Part shown: positions 43,734 through 51,963 of the stretch, one piece after another
Layout of the letters: each line of letters starts with the position of its first letter
Numbering within the stretch: position 1 is the stretch's first letter
NCBI RefSeq assembly: GCF_005144965.1
Contig: NZ_CP039704.1
Location: 2,588,001-2,652,000 of the forward strand
Direction of reading: 5' to 3'
DNA: 64,000 bases
Origin: Hankyongella ginsenosidimutans
GTDB taxonomy: Bacteria; Pseudomonadota; Alphaproteobacteria; Sphingomonadales; Sphingomonadaceae
The notes under the pieces: generated by a model
What the model saw: the letters and a program-made list of their open reading frames with translations, nothing else
The model's database searches: none
What the model was told of the DNA's origin: nothing
Translations under genes and position numbers: made by a program

Positions 43734-44373
43734 TCATTTAGCGACAACTTGCTGCGATGCCGAATTGTGCGAATAAGTATCCCAAGTCGGCCGATAGCCT
43801 TCATCAGCTTGGTTACCCCAGGAAACCCAGTTTTTCCTGACACCACGGGCAAATAACTCAAGATATGGACCCGGGCTACAAGACTCTATCAAATCATATT
43901 GCTCATCTGGTTTGCGACTGTGCTCGCGCTTGCGTGTCCCAATATAATTTACCTGGGTTCTTCCCGCCTCAAGGGTGCGGGCATTTTGCCGCGAACACCA
44001 AAGAGCAGTAATTCAGTTACATTCCTAAAGTAAAACCAACACCCCTTCCGTCAGATCCACCATCTTTGCGGATCTTATGCCACACGATATTTGATTTATA
44101 TTGAAATCCCCAAGCGCTCATCAATTCCAAACCGTTTGGCAAAAGGGCATTCGGCACCCAAAGGTAAAGATGCGCGGTATCTGCCGCGAGTCCTTCCACA
44201 GGCAGCAAAGCTAACTCACTCATCGTCAGGGTTGAGTACCGAGAAAGTCTGCGATGCTCTGGCGCCATTTTTCCGGTGCGGTTTTGAAACTGCCACGGCG
44301 GATCCGCAAGCAAAGAAGCGAAGCGTCGCCCACGCGCGAATTTCGCCAAGTCTAACGCAGAATCGAACGACAC
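43734..44373 (-). CDS. MT-A70-family DNA N6-adenine methyltransferase, frameshifted
   Basis: GTG 44373 with AGGAT upstream. SFDSALDLAKFARGRRFASL, then LADPPWQFQNRTGKMAPEHR carries the catalytic DPPW. Further: YSTLTMSELALLPVEGLAAD, HLYLWVPNALLPNGLELMSA, FQYKSNIVWHKI. After breaks near 44025 and 43985: YFRNVTELLLFGVRGK, RTQVNYIGTRKREHSRKPDE, GPYLELFARGVRKNWVSWGN, all MT-A70 hallmarks. About 213 residues. It starts 10 bases after the nrdA stop and ends one base before the nuclease start. Protective partner of that nuclease. Confidence 0.88.
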
Positions 44374-44383
44374 GTCGTAAATC

Positions 44384-46281
44384 CTACTGGCAGGCCAGGC
44401 ATTCGTCGTAATCCTTCTGGATCACTTCGATCTGCCGTAGCTCCGGCGTGTTGTCCGCCTCGACGCCGCCGGCGAAGCTGGCGCGCTGGATGGATTTGGA
44501 GCGCAGGTAATAGAGCGACTTGATGCCCAGTTCCCAGGCGCGGAAGTGGAGCATCAGCAGGTCCCACTTTTCGACATCGGCCGGAATGAACAGGTTCAGC
44601 GACTGCGCCTGGCAGATGTACGGCGTGCGATCAGCCGACAGTTCCAGCAGCCAGCGCTGGTCGATCTCGAACGCGGTGCGATAGGTCGCCTTTTCGTCCG
44701 CGGTCAGGAAATCCAGGTGCTGGACCGACCCGCCCTGCTCCAGAATGGAGTTCCAGACGGCATCCGAGTTCTTCGCCTTCTCGATCAGCAGTTTCTCGAG
44801 ATACGGGTTGCGCACCACGAAGGAGCCGGACAGCGTCTTGTGGGTATAGATGTTGGCCGGGATCGGCTCGATGCAGGCCGAGGTGCCGCCGCAGATGATC
44901 GAGATCGACGCGGTCGGCGCGATCGCCAGCTTGTGACTGAACCGCTCCATGGCGCCGACATCCGCTGCGTCCGGGCACGGTCCGCGCTCGATCGCCAGCG
45001 CCATCGAGGCCGCGTCCACCCGCTCCTTGATGTGCCGGAAGACTTTGAGGTTCCAGGCCTTGGCCATCGCCGACTCGAACGGCAGGCCATGTTTCTGGAA
45101 GAAGCTGTGCAGGCCCATCACGCCGAGCCCGACTGAACGCTCGCGCTGGGCGGCGTATTTCGCGCGACGCATGCTGTCCGGCGCCGCTGGATGAAATCCT
45201 CCAGCACATTGTCGAGGAAACGCATCACATCCTCGATGAAACGCTCATCGCCGGCCCATTGCTCCCAGGTCTCGATATTGAGCGAGGACAGGCAGCAGAC
45301 CGCCGTGCGCGCATTGCCGAGGTGATCGACGCCGGTGGTGAGCGTGATCTCCGAGCACAGGTTCGAGGTAGTGACCTTGAGGCCGAGCTCGCGCTGGTGC
45401 GCGGCCATCGCCTTGTTCACGGCGTCAGCGAAAATGATGTAGGGTTCACCCGTCGCCAGCCGGGTTTCAACGATCTTCTGGAACAGCGCGCGCGCATCGA
45501 CCTCGCTGCGCTTTTCGCCGGAGCGCGGGCTGACGAGATCGAAGCTCTTGCCGTCGCGCACCGCTTCCATGAAGGCGTCCGTGATCAAGACGCCGTGATG
45601 CAGATTGAGCGCCTTGCGGTTGAAGTCGCCAGACGGCTTGCGGATTTCCAGGAACTCTTCGATCTCGGGGTGATTAACGTCGAGGTAGACCGCCGCCGAG
45701 CCGCGGCGCAGCGACCTGCGAGATCGCCAGGGTCAGCGAGTCCATTACGCGCACGAACGGGATGATGCCGCTGGTTTTGCCGTTCATGCCGACCGGCTCG
45801 CCGATGCCGCGCACATGCCCCAGTAGGTGCCGATGCCGCCGCCGCGCGCCAGCCAGACATTTTCGTTCCAGGTCTCGACGATGCCATCCAGGCTATCCTC
45901 GACCGCATTCAGATAGCAGGAGATCGGCAGGCCGCGCCCGGTTCCGCCATTCGAGAGCACGGGCGTCGCCGGCATGAACCAAAGCCTGGAGATATAGTCG
46001 TACAGCCGCTGGGCGTGCTCGGCGTCGTCCGCATAGGCGCTGGCGACGCGGGCGAACAGATGCTGGAACGATTCGCCCGGCATCAGATAGCGGTCACGCA
46101 GGGTTTCCTTGCCGAACTCGGTCAGCAAGGCATCACGCTGCTCGTCGATGTTTACTGGAAACCGCCATTGGAGATGCGTTTCACCGCGCGTCTGCGGCTG
46201 CATCGCGTCCGCGAGCCGCTCAGGCATGCTGCCAGCCGCCCCGCCCATGTCGCCATGCGCACCCTGCCCGTCGAAATTCAT
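44384..46281 (-). CDS. nrdA: Ribonucleotide reductase large (alpha) subunit, frameshifted
   Basis: Catalytic subunit making dNDPs. ATG 46281 has GGAGG eight bases upstream. Motifs: TLRDRYLMPGESFQHLFARV, RLWFMPATPVLSNGGTGRGL, PISCYLNAVEDSLDGIVETW, NVWLARGGGIGTYWG; after breaks near 45815 and 45715, VYLDVNHPEIEEFLEIRKPS, TSNLCSEITLTTGVDHLGNA, then (break near 45180) GLGVMGLHSFFQKHGLPFES, IAPTASISIICGGTSACIEP. The end DYDECLACQ carries the redox-active cysteine pair. About 630 residues, without an obvious ATP-cone region at the N-terminus. Confidence 0.93.
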
Positions 46282-46299
46282 GCTCCTCGCCTCCACAGG

Positions 46300-46321
46300 T
46301 GCTCGCATGATATGGCGAGCA
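46300..46321 (-). promoter_or_regulatory. Hairpin in the nrdA leader
   Basis: TGCTCGC (46300-46306) pairs with GCGAGCA (46315-46321) around an 8-base loop, 18 bases upstream of the nrdA start and next to its GGAGG. It could influence translation initiation. No riboswitch class is recognised in the rest of the leader. Confidence 0.35.
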
Positions 46322-46471
46322 ATAAATTTCATCACTACACCGGTCTGCAATTTCCCGGCAGCCTAATCGGCGCTTTCCCCATTATCCACCGGACTCACAG
46401 CCGGAACGTCGTTACGAGACGCCCTGAAACCCAGCCAGCGCCACAACAGGTAGATTGAACCTCAGCGTTAG

Positions 46472-46487
46472 ACACAAAGTATAGTGC
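46472..46487 (-). promoter_or_regulatory. Candidate NrdR box upstream of nrdA
   Basis: ACACAAAGTATAGTGC resembles the NrdR repressor box ACACWATATATWGTGT (end bases and core largely matching). A second box at the usual one-to-three-turn spacing is not clear; a weak candidate begins near 46441. The 46282-46686 interval also holds promoter sequence for the secreted-protein gene on the plus strand and no other gene. Confidence 0.4.
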
Positions 46488-46686
46488 TTAACTCTGCCTA
46501 TTCTGGCAAGCCCGTTTTGATGGAGACGGACAGTCTGTCTCATGCGGATCACACCGCATTTGCGATTGTGCGGCGCACAATAATTGTGTGGAGATTAAGT
46601 ATATCACTTTAGCGGATCGCAACAGGACAGCCTTAATGCGGCGCAATGCCGCGGCGCTCCCAGCCGGGCAAATGATGGAGAAACCT

Positions 46687-47147
46687 ATGAAGACCTCGAT
46701 TTTGCCGCGTTCGCGATCGCCTTTGCCGCCCAGACCGCTTCGGCCCAGCCGGAAACTTTTGAAGCCGTGTCGAAAAAGACCGTCAACGGCGAAACCCACA
46801 TCAAGGCCGTGAACGGCGACCGCACTGCAAACGTCCGCGTCTCCGCCGACGGCAACATCAGCGGCACCATCGACGGCAAGCCGGTAAAGGTGTTCCTGGT
46901 CGGCGAGCTGGCCAAGGCACCAGCGCAAGAGCTGGCCAAAGTGCAGGCGCAAGAGCCAGCCAAGGCGGCTCCGGCCCTGAACAACCAGTTCCGCGCCGTG
47001 TCGGAGACGGTTGTCAACGGCGAAACCCTGATCAAGGCGGTTCGCCTTGACGGCAAGCAAACTGCCAACCTGCGCATCACCAAGGCTGGCCTGATCACCG
47101 CCGAGGTCGAAGGCCGCCCGGTGAAAGCGGTTCTGAAGACCAACTAA
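46687..47147 (+). CDS. Secreted protein with an internal duplication, one frameshift
   Basis: ATG 46687 (MKTSI) and, after a break near 46703, AFAIAFAAQTASAQ forms a signal peptide. The mature protein has two similar units of about 50 residues: FEAVSKKTVNGETHIKAVNG...DGNISGTIDGKPVKVFLV and FRAVSETVVNGETLIKAVRL...AGLITAEVEGRPVKAVLK. They are joined by a repetitive linker (ELAKAPAQELAKVQAQEPAK). About 153 residues. Family unknown; the beta-strand pattern suggests a small extracytoplasmic domain pair. A strong terminator follows. Confidence 0.65.
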
Positions 47148-47174
47148 TCATCGGCAGACTACTGCCGTCTTGCG

Positions 47175-47209
47175 ACCGCCGGCCCCGCCTTTCGGGTGCC
47201 GGCGGTTTT
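47175..47209 (+). terminator. Rho-independent terminator
   Basis: ACCGCCGGC (47175-47183) pairs with GCCGGCGGT (47198-47206), with a 14-base loop that can add pairs, followed by TTTT. It lies 28 bases after the stop of the duplicated secreted-protein gene. Confidence 0.85.
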
Positions 47210-47309
47210 CGTATGGCCGTGCGGATCGGGCTGTCGGCAGCCGTCCGGTTGCCTATTGAGCACGCCTCGCTTATCTGGCTCGAACTTAAGCCGTATTGTT
47301 GAGGGTCCC

Positions 47310-48005
47310 ATGGTTCGCTTCGCACTTCTCGCCGCCTTGTCGTTAACGTTTCCGGCAGGCGCGCAAGCCGCCGAGCGCAAACTGGATTTGAGCAACATAC
47401 GCGGGCTGATTCTGGCCGCCGGCGTAACGGCGGAAATCTCAAGCACCAAAGGGCCGGCCGAGGCAAAACTGTCGGGCGACCCGACCGCAATCGAACAGTT
47501 CGCGCTGGAAGCCGATGAAGCCGTCTACACCCTGCGCTACACTGGGCAGGTGCCTCTTTCCGCTGAAGAGATGGCGAAGGTGACGCTGAGCGTGAAGACC
47601 CCTTACCTCGGCTACTTCTCCAATGCGCGCGGCGGTGTCGTGACCTTCCGTGATTTCGCCACCAAAGGCTTGCTGCTTGAACAGGGCTACAGCGGCTTCA
47701 CCGACTTCCAGGGCGAGCAGTTCGGCGGCAGCGTAACACTGTCCGGGACGTGCGAGGCCGTGAACGTCGGCTTTCGTGGACCCGGCCGCATCGACGCCCG
47801 CGACTTCAAGTGCAAGACCGTCTGGATCGGCGCCGAAGGCGACGGCCACCTCGACGTCTATGCGTCCGAGGCTTTCAAATCCCAGCTGGCCGGGAGCGTC
47901 ACCGTCGCCGTTGCCGGCGATCCCAAATACTGCCTGGCGCGCACAGCCGGCGCGAGTTCCGCGCGCTGCGGCGACCGGGTTGCCGAAACCTTCACCGACG
48001 AATAA
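47310..48005 (+). CDS. DUF2807-like exported protein
   Basis: ATG 47310, signal peptide MVRFALLAALSLTFPAGAQA, then 211 residues with the repeating short-strand pattern of DUF2807 (GIN-domain, auto-transporter-head-like) proteins: LSNIRGLILAAGVTAEISST, EAKLSGDPTAIEQFALEADE, GFTDFQGEQFGGSVTLSGTC, GRIDARDFKCKTVWIGAEGD and HLDVYASEAFKSQLAGSVTV. Right-handed beta-helix-like fold expected, exported. Four cysteines may form disulfides. Frame intact. Convergent with the response regulator, with adjacent stops. Confidence 0.65.
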   Translation: MVRFALLAALSLTFPAGAQAAERKLDLSNIRGLILAAGVTAEISSTKGPAEAKLSGDPTAIEQFALEADEAVYTLRYTGQVPLSAEEMAKVTLSVKTPYLGYFSNARGGVVTFRDFATKGLLLEQGYSGFTDFQGEQFGGSVTLSGTCEAVNVGFRGPGRIDARDFKCKTVWIGAEGDGHLDVYASEAFKSQLAGSVTVAVAGDPKYCLARTAGASSARCGDRVAETFTDE

Positions 48006-48806
48006 TCAGCCGCCAAGCGCGATGCTCAGCGTCTGCCGGGCGTGCCGGAAGGTCGAGTCCGTGCTCGCCAGGAGGTCGTAGCGCGGGAGCAGCTCCTCAA
48101 CGAGGCGCGCGCGCCACAGCACCCGCAGATTCTGGACGATCGAGAGCATGACGTCCGGACGCCGCAACTGCGCGAGACCATTGGTCTTGCACAGAATGTC
48201 GAGCATGCCGTCCATCGCGCCCAGGAATCGCAGCCGGTCCGTCTCGCTCATGCCGAACCCTTCGGGCGCACCGGCGAGCTGATCGATGAGCGTGACCCGC
48301 ACGCGATCGGTGAGTAGCGCCGCCGACCCCGCAAGGCATGGAAAGGCTGGCCGAACGGCGAGAAGCGCGCCATCGTCTGCAGCGCCTGGGCACGGATATA
48401 GGCTGGCAGCGCCCGGAACGGCCCATCGACCCAGAAGCGCAGGCGCTCCGTCAACTGGCTGAACGCGATGCCCTTGTAGAAAATCGTCCATACCGATTTT
48501 CAACCCGTTGAGCATCAGCGGCACGCTGTCGTCGGCGGACATCAGGATGCAGGGAAACGCCTTGAGGTTCTTGTCGCCCAGTTTTTCAACCAGAGTCAGC
48601 CCTGAGAAATCCGGCAGGTTGAGGTCGGTGAGCAGCAGCGACGGCGGCTCGCCCTCGATTTCCTCCAGGGCCTGCCCGGCGGTTCCCGCGATGCGGGCGC
48701 GAAAGCCCATGGCCTGTACCGCGCGCGCGTAGAGCTTCGCCACGAGGAATTCATCGTCGACCAACAGGACGCTGGGCGTATCCGGCGTCGGGCCATCCCC
48801 TGTCAT
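48006..48806 (-). CDS. Response regulator with a helical output region
   Basis: Receiver domain: SVLLVDDEFLVAKLYARAVQ, phospho-acceptor in LLLTDLNLPDFSGLTLVEKL, then ILMSADD. Two compensating indels (near 48477 and 48325) garble about 50 residues; restoring the middle frame gives TERLRFWVDGPFRALPAYIR. The C-terminal helical part (LDILCKTNGLAQLRRPDVML) is not a known DNA-binding domain. About 266 residues. Start overlaps the mgtE stop (ATGA). Partner kinase not visible. Confidence 0.75.
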   Translation of the reverse strand: MTGDGPTPDTPSVLLVDDEFLVAKLYARAVQAMGFRARIAGTAGQALEEIEGEPPSLLLTDLNLPDFSGLTLVEKLGDKNLKAFPCILMSADDSVPLMLNGLKIGMDDFLQGHRVQPVDGAPALLGRWAVPGAASLYPCPGAADDGALLAVRPAFPCLAGSAALLTDRVRVTLIDQLAGAPEGFGMSETDRLRFLGAMDGMLDILCKTNGLAQLRRPDVMLSIVQNLRVLWRARLVEELLPRYDLLASTDSTFRHARQTLSIALGG

Positions 48807-50217
48807 CCGCCGCCCGCAATGCCGCTGAGGGCGGCCAGCCCCAGGAACGCTGCAAAGCCCATGACGTCGGTGGTCACCGTCACGAACACGGTCGAGGCGA
48901 CCGCTGGATCGATGCGCAGCCGGTCCAGGGTCAGCGGGTAGAGCACGCCGACCAGCCCCGCGAGCAGGATATTGCTCATCATCGCAACCCCGAACACCAG
49001 CCCCAGCATGGGTTGTGGAAATAGAGCGCGGTCGCGCCGCCAGCGAGCACCGCCAGCGCAGAGCCGTTCCAGAACGCCACCTGCACCTCTTTCCAGACGA
49101 TGCGCGCCGCGTTGGCGGCGCTCAACTGGTTGAGCGCCAGCGCACGCACCGCGACCGTCATGGTCTGGGTGCCGGCGTTGCCGCCGAGCGCCGAGACGAT
49201 GGGCATCAGGATCGCCAGCGCCACCAGGTGGGCGATGGTGTCGGCGAAGGCTCCGATCACGATTGAGGACAGCACGGCCGTACACAGGTTGATGACCAGC
49301 CAGCGCATGCGGCTGCGCACGGCGTCCCGCACCGGCTCGTTGATGTCGGCGTCGCCGGCGCCGGCCAGGCGCATGATGTCTTCCTGCGCTTCCTCGGCAA
49401 TGATGTGCAGAACGTCGTCGACCGTGATCACGCCCACCAGCCGGCCGCTGGCGTCGATGACCGGCGCGGAGATCAGCGCGTATTTCTGGAAGCGCAGCGC
49501 CACGTCTTCCCGGTCCATGGCCGCCGGGATCAAGGTCTGCTCGCGCTGCATCACGTCGCTGACCAGCACGGAGCGGATGGTGCGCAGCATCCAGGAGAGC
49601 CGGATCGTGCCAATCGGCCGATGCTGGGGATCGACGACGAAGATCTCCCAGAAGTCGGTCGCCAGGTCGGGGTCCTCGCGCAGGCTGTCGATCACCTGGC
49701 CGACGGTCCAGTATTCCGGCACCGTCACCACGTCGCGCTGCATGATCCGCCCGGCGGAATCGTCCGGGTAGGTCAGCGCATCCTCGATCGCCACGCGCTC
49801 TTCCGGCGCGATGGCCTTCAGCACCTCCTGTTGGTCCTCGGCGTCGAGGTCCTGAAGGATGGCGACAGCGTCGTCCGTCTCCAGGTCGGTCACGACATCG
49901 GCCAGATCGGCCGGAGTCAGCAGCCGCAGGACTTCCTCGCGCACCCAATCGTTGAGCTCGGCGATCACGTCGCCGTCGAGCTTGGCGCCGAGCGCACCTA
50001 TGAGGGCGTCCCGATCCGCCGCATCGACGACCTCGATCAGGTCCGCGATGTCGGCCGGGTGCAACTGCTCGACCAGGGTCTGAACCGAATCCGTATCGTC
50101 GCTGTGCAGCGCCGCAAGCACGTCCGCCACGAAGGCGCGCCGCAGCCGCCCCGACTCCAGCACTTCCTCGCTGGTCGGGCCTTCGGTATCCGGGCTGGGA
50201 GGGGCGTGCTCGCTCAT
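48803..50217 (-). CDS. mgtE: Magnesium transporter MgtE, one frameshift
   Basis: Mg channel of the inner membrane. N-domain: LVEQLHPADIADLIEVVDAA and PADLADVVTDLETDDAVAIL. CBS pair: PDDSAGRIMQRDVVTVPEYW and VIDASGRLVGVITVDDVLHI. Membrane part: RMRWLVINLCTAVLSSIVIG, ALAILMPIVSALGGNAGTQT (the conserved GGNAGTQ), and after a break near 49005 MLGLVFGVAMMSNILLAGLV and VTTDVMGFAAFLGLA. About 471 residues. No M-box riboswitch found upstream. Confidence 0.95.
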
Positions 50218-50298
50218 GATCAGCGGTTATAACTGCTTATCGGAGCGATAAAAGCCGTGATCGTGCATGCGCCGATAGCGGGTTTACCGCCCTGCCCC

Positions 50299-50354
50299 GC
50301 GATAGTCACACCGCAAGCGAAAGTCACACCCGCAGCGAAAGTCACAAAAGTCAC
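50299..50354. repeat. Short 18-bp tandem repeat upstream of mgtE
   Basis: GCGATAGTCACACCGCAA, GCGAAAGTCACACCCGCA and a partial GCGAAAGTCACA followed by AAAGTCAC, a period of 18 bases. The 50233-50647 interval otherwise shows no gene that I can support; one open frame over the repeat (containing CDLCGACYPAGE) might be a remnant of a zinc-finger-like coding sequence. Confidence 0.6.
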
Positions 50355-50647
50355 GGCGAGACGGGTGTGTGACCTTTGCGGCGCATGCTACCCGGCTGGT
50401 GAAAACGACGGGGCAAAGGGCAGCAGGCACGGCAAATCACCTTATTGGTTTGTTGCGCTCGCCACTGTACGCCGTTACCGTCATGTAGGACAGAGGCTTC
50501 GCGGGGCCGCGGCAAGCTGGGCGCTGCTGTAAAATCAATGCGATGCGCCACCGATACCCTGCTGTACGCAGCTCGTGGATCGCATACGGCTTCGGCACCG
50601 GAGGGGTGCGCCTGGCTTCAGAGAAGAAACTGCCCTTTGGAGACGAT

Positions 50648-51357
50648 ATGAACGTTCTGATTGTCCATGCGCATCCCGAGCCGAAAAGCTTCAACACCGC
50701 CATGACGCAGCGCGCCGTGGCGACGCTGCGCGCCGCCGGCCACGACCCGGTCGTCTCCGACCTCTACGCCATGGGATTCGACCCGATCTCTGACCGGCGC
50801 AATTTTACGACCGCGGCGGACAAGGTGATTCTGAATATTCAGAACGAAGAACTCTTCGCCGTTCAGCACAGCGGCTTCACCCCGCTTTTGAAGGCGGAGA
50901 TGGACAAGCTCGTCGCATGCGACCTGCTGATCTTTCAGTTTCCGATCTGGTGGCTGAGCTTGCCCGCGATCCTGAAAGGCTGGGTGGACCGGGTGTTCGC
51001 CTGTGGCGTGGCCTATGGCGGCGGCCGTTATTTCGACGGTGGCGCGATGCGCGGCAGGCGGGCCATGTGCGCCCTCACGCTCGGCGGCGGGCAGCAGGTC
51101 TATTCCGATCAGGGTTTTACGCCGGGCTTGAGGCGGTTCTGTTCCCCATCCACCATGGCGTTTTCGGCTTTGCCGGCTTCGACGTCATCGAACCTTTCGC
51201 CGTCTACGGCCCCTCACGGATGAGCGACGCGGAACGCGCCGACGCTCTGGATCGCTACGCCGAGCGCCTGCTGGGCCTGGACCGCGCACGGATTCTTCCA
51301 ATGCCGAAAACCGCCGAATACAAAAACGGCGTACGCATAATGGCCGGCTCCGAATAG
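50648..51357 (+). CDS. NAD(P)H dehydrogenase (quinone), flavodoxin-like fold, one frameshift
   Basis: NQO1/MdaB-type FAD reductase. MNVLIVHAHPEPKSFNTAMT is the typical opening (HAHPEPxSF). Then VVSDLYAMGFDPISDRRNF, DLLIFQFPIWWLSLPAILKG and WVDRVFACGVAYGGGRYFDG bind flavin and substrate. After a break near 51125: AVLFPIHHGVFGFAGFDVIE and RYAERLLGL. About 236 residues. GGAGA six bases upstream. Quinone substrate not known. Confidence 0.88.
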
Positions 51358-51491
51358 GCGGGTGCCGGAACAGCAGCCGCGAAGCGCTGCTCTACCCCCG
51401 AAAATCGGACCGTGACGGAAGCTACGATCTGACATCTGCTGGTCTCCAAGAGCGAGGAGAGCAGGACATTGACCTGCCCGCGCACGGGGGC

Positions 51492-51701
51492 GTGGATCGA
51501 AACAAGCGCGGCACCCGGTTCGTGCGCACCCGGGGCGGCAAGACCTGGACCGTCGAGGTCGCCGAACAGGGCTATCTGTTCGAAGGTCGCCGGTTCGCAT
51601 CACTCAGCCATATCACACGCGAGATCACCGACGCGCACTGGTCAGGACCAAGGTTCTTCGGCATCCACAGCAAGCGCGCCAGGGTTATCGGCGATGCGTA
51701 G
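51492..51701 (+). pseudogene. DUF2924 domain fragment
   Basis: RGTRFVRTRGGKTWTVEVAE, then QGYLFEGRRFASLSHITREI and THWSGPRFFG-like TDAHWSGPRFFGIHSK form the C-terminal part of DUF2924, a domain found beside phage-like recombinase genes. The same frame is open for some 90 bases upstream without an obvious start, and the N-terminal half of the family is missing. Probably a remnant of an integrated element at the edge of the kdp block. Confidence 0.55.
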
Positions 51702-51773
51702 CACTGCCTGACTCCTCGTCAAGGAACAGGCTATCCTCAATCCGAGGACTTTTCAGGGAGCAGGTCAGTCGCT

Positions 51774-51791
51774 TTTATGCTGCCTTTACGC
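51774..51791 (+). promoter_or_regulatory. Candidate KdpE operator
   Basis: TTTATGCTGCCTTTACGC has two TTTAYGC half-sites 11 bases apart, close to the E. coli KdpE site (TTTATAC...TTTACAC). It lies 74 bases upstream of kdpF in the 51702-51864 gap, which holds no gene. Confidence 0.5.
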
Positions 51792-51864
51792 TTTTGCATG
51801 GGCATTCACCGCGCGGCTTAATGCCTCTGTGTCCTATCTCCGTCGCGTCTCACGGAGAATTGGC

Positions 51865-51951
51865 ATGTCATTCGACCTATCGGCAGGCGCGATCATCGCT
51901 GCTGTCATCCTTGCCTATCTGCTCGCCGTGCTCGCGCGGCCAGAGCGTTTT
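51865..51951 (+). CDS. kdpF: Potassium-transporting ATPase subunit KdpF
   Basis: 29-residue single-helix stabilising peptide: [20 protein letters not shown] then AVLARPERF, the standard KdpF ending. As written the frame reads on without a stop (GRT-like codons) into kdpA; a missing T (TTTGAGG for TTTTGAGG) would restore the stop TGA. AGGAGAATTGGC-like purine stretch (GGAGAA) precedes the ATG. Confidence 0.75.
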
Positions 51952-51963
51952 GAGGGCAGGACC

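Noticed and set aside
46322..46470. Cobalamin riboswitch upstream of nrdA
   Set aside because: The leader lacks the conserved B12-box and core pattern; AdoCbl control would also be unexpected for a class I reductase.
50299..50354. CRISPR array
   Set aside because: The unit is only 18 bases and tandem, without unique spacers. No array was found near the cas3 fragment either.
50218..50400. M-box magnesium riboswitch upstream of mgtE
   Set aside because: No M-box core motifs are visible on the minus strand; only 18-bp tandem repeats are seen.
50257..50532. Small gene encoding a KVT-repeat and CxxC protein
   Set aside because: Its first part is made by the tandem repeat, no ribosome-binding site is seen, and the remainder has no family resemblance. 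Kept only as a possible remnant.
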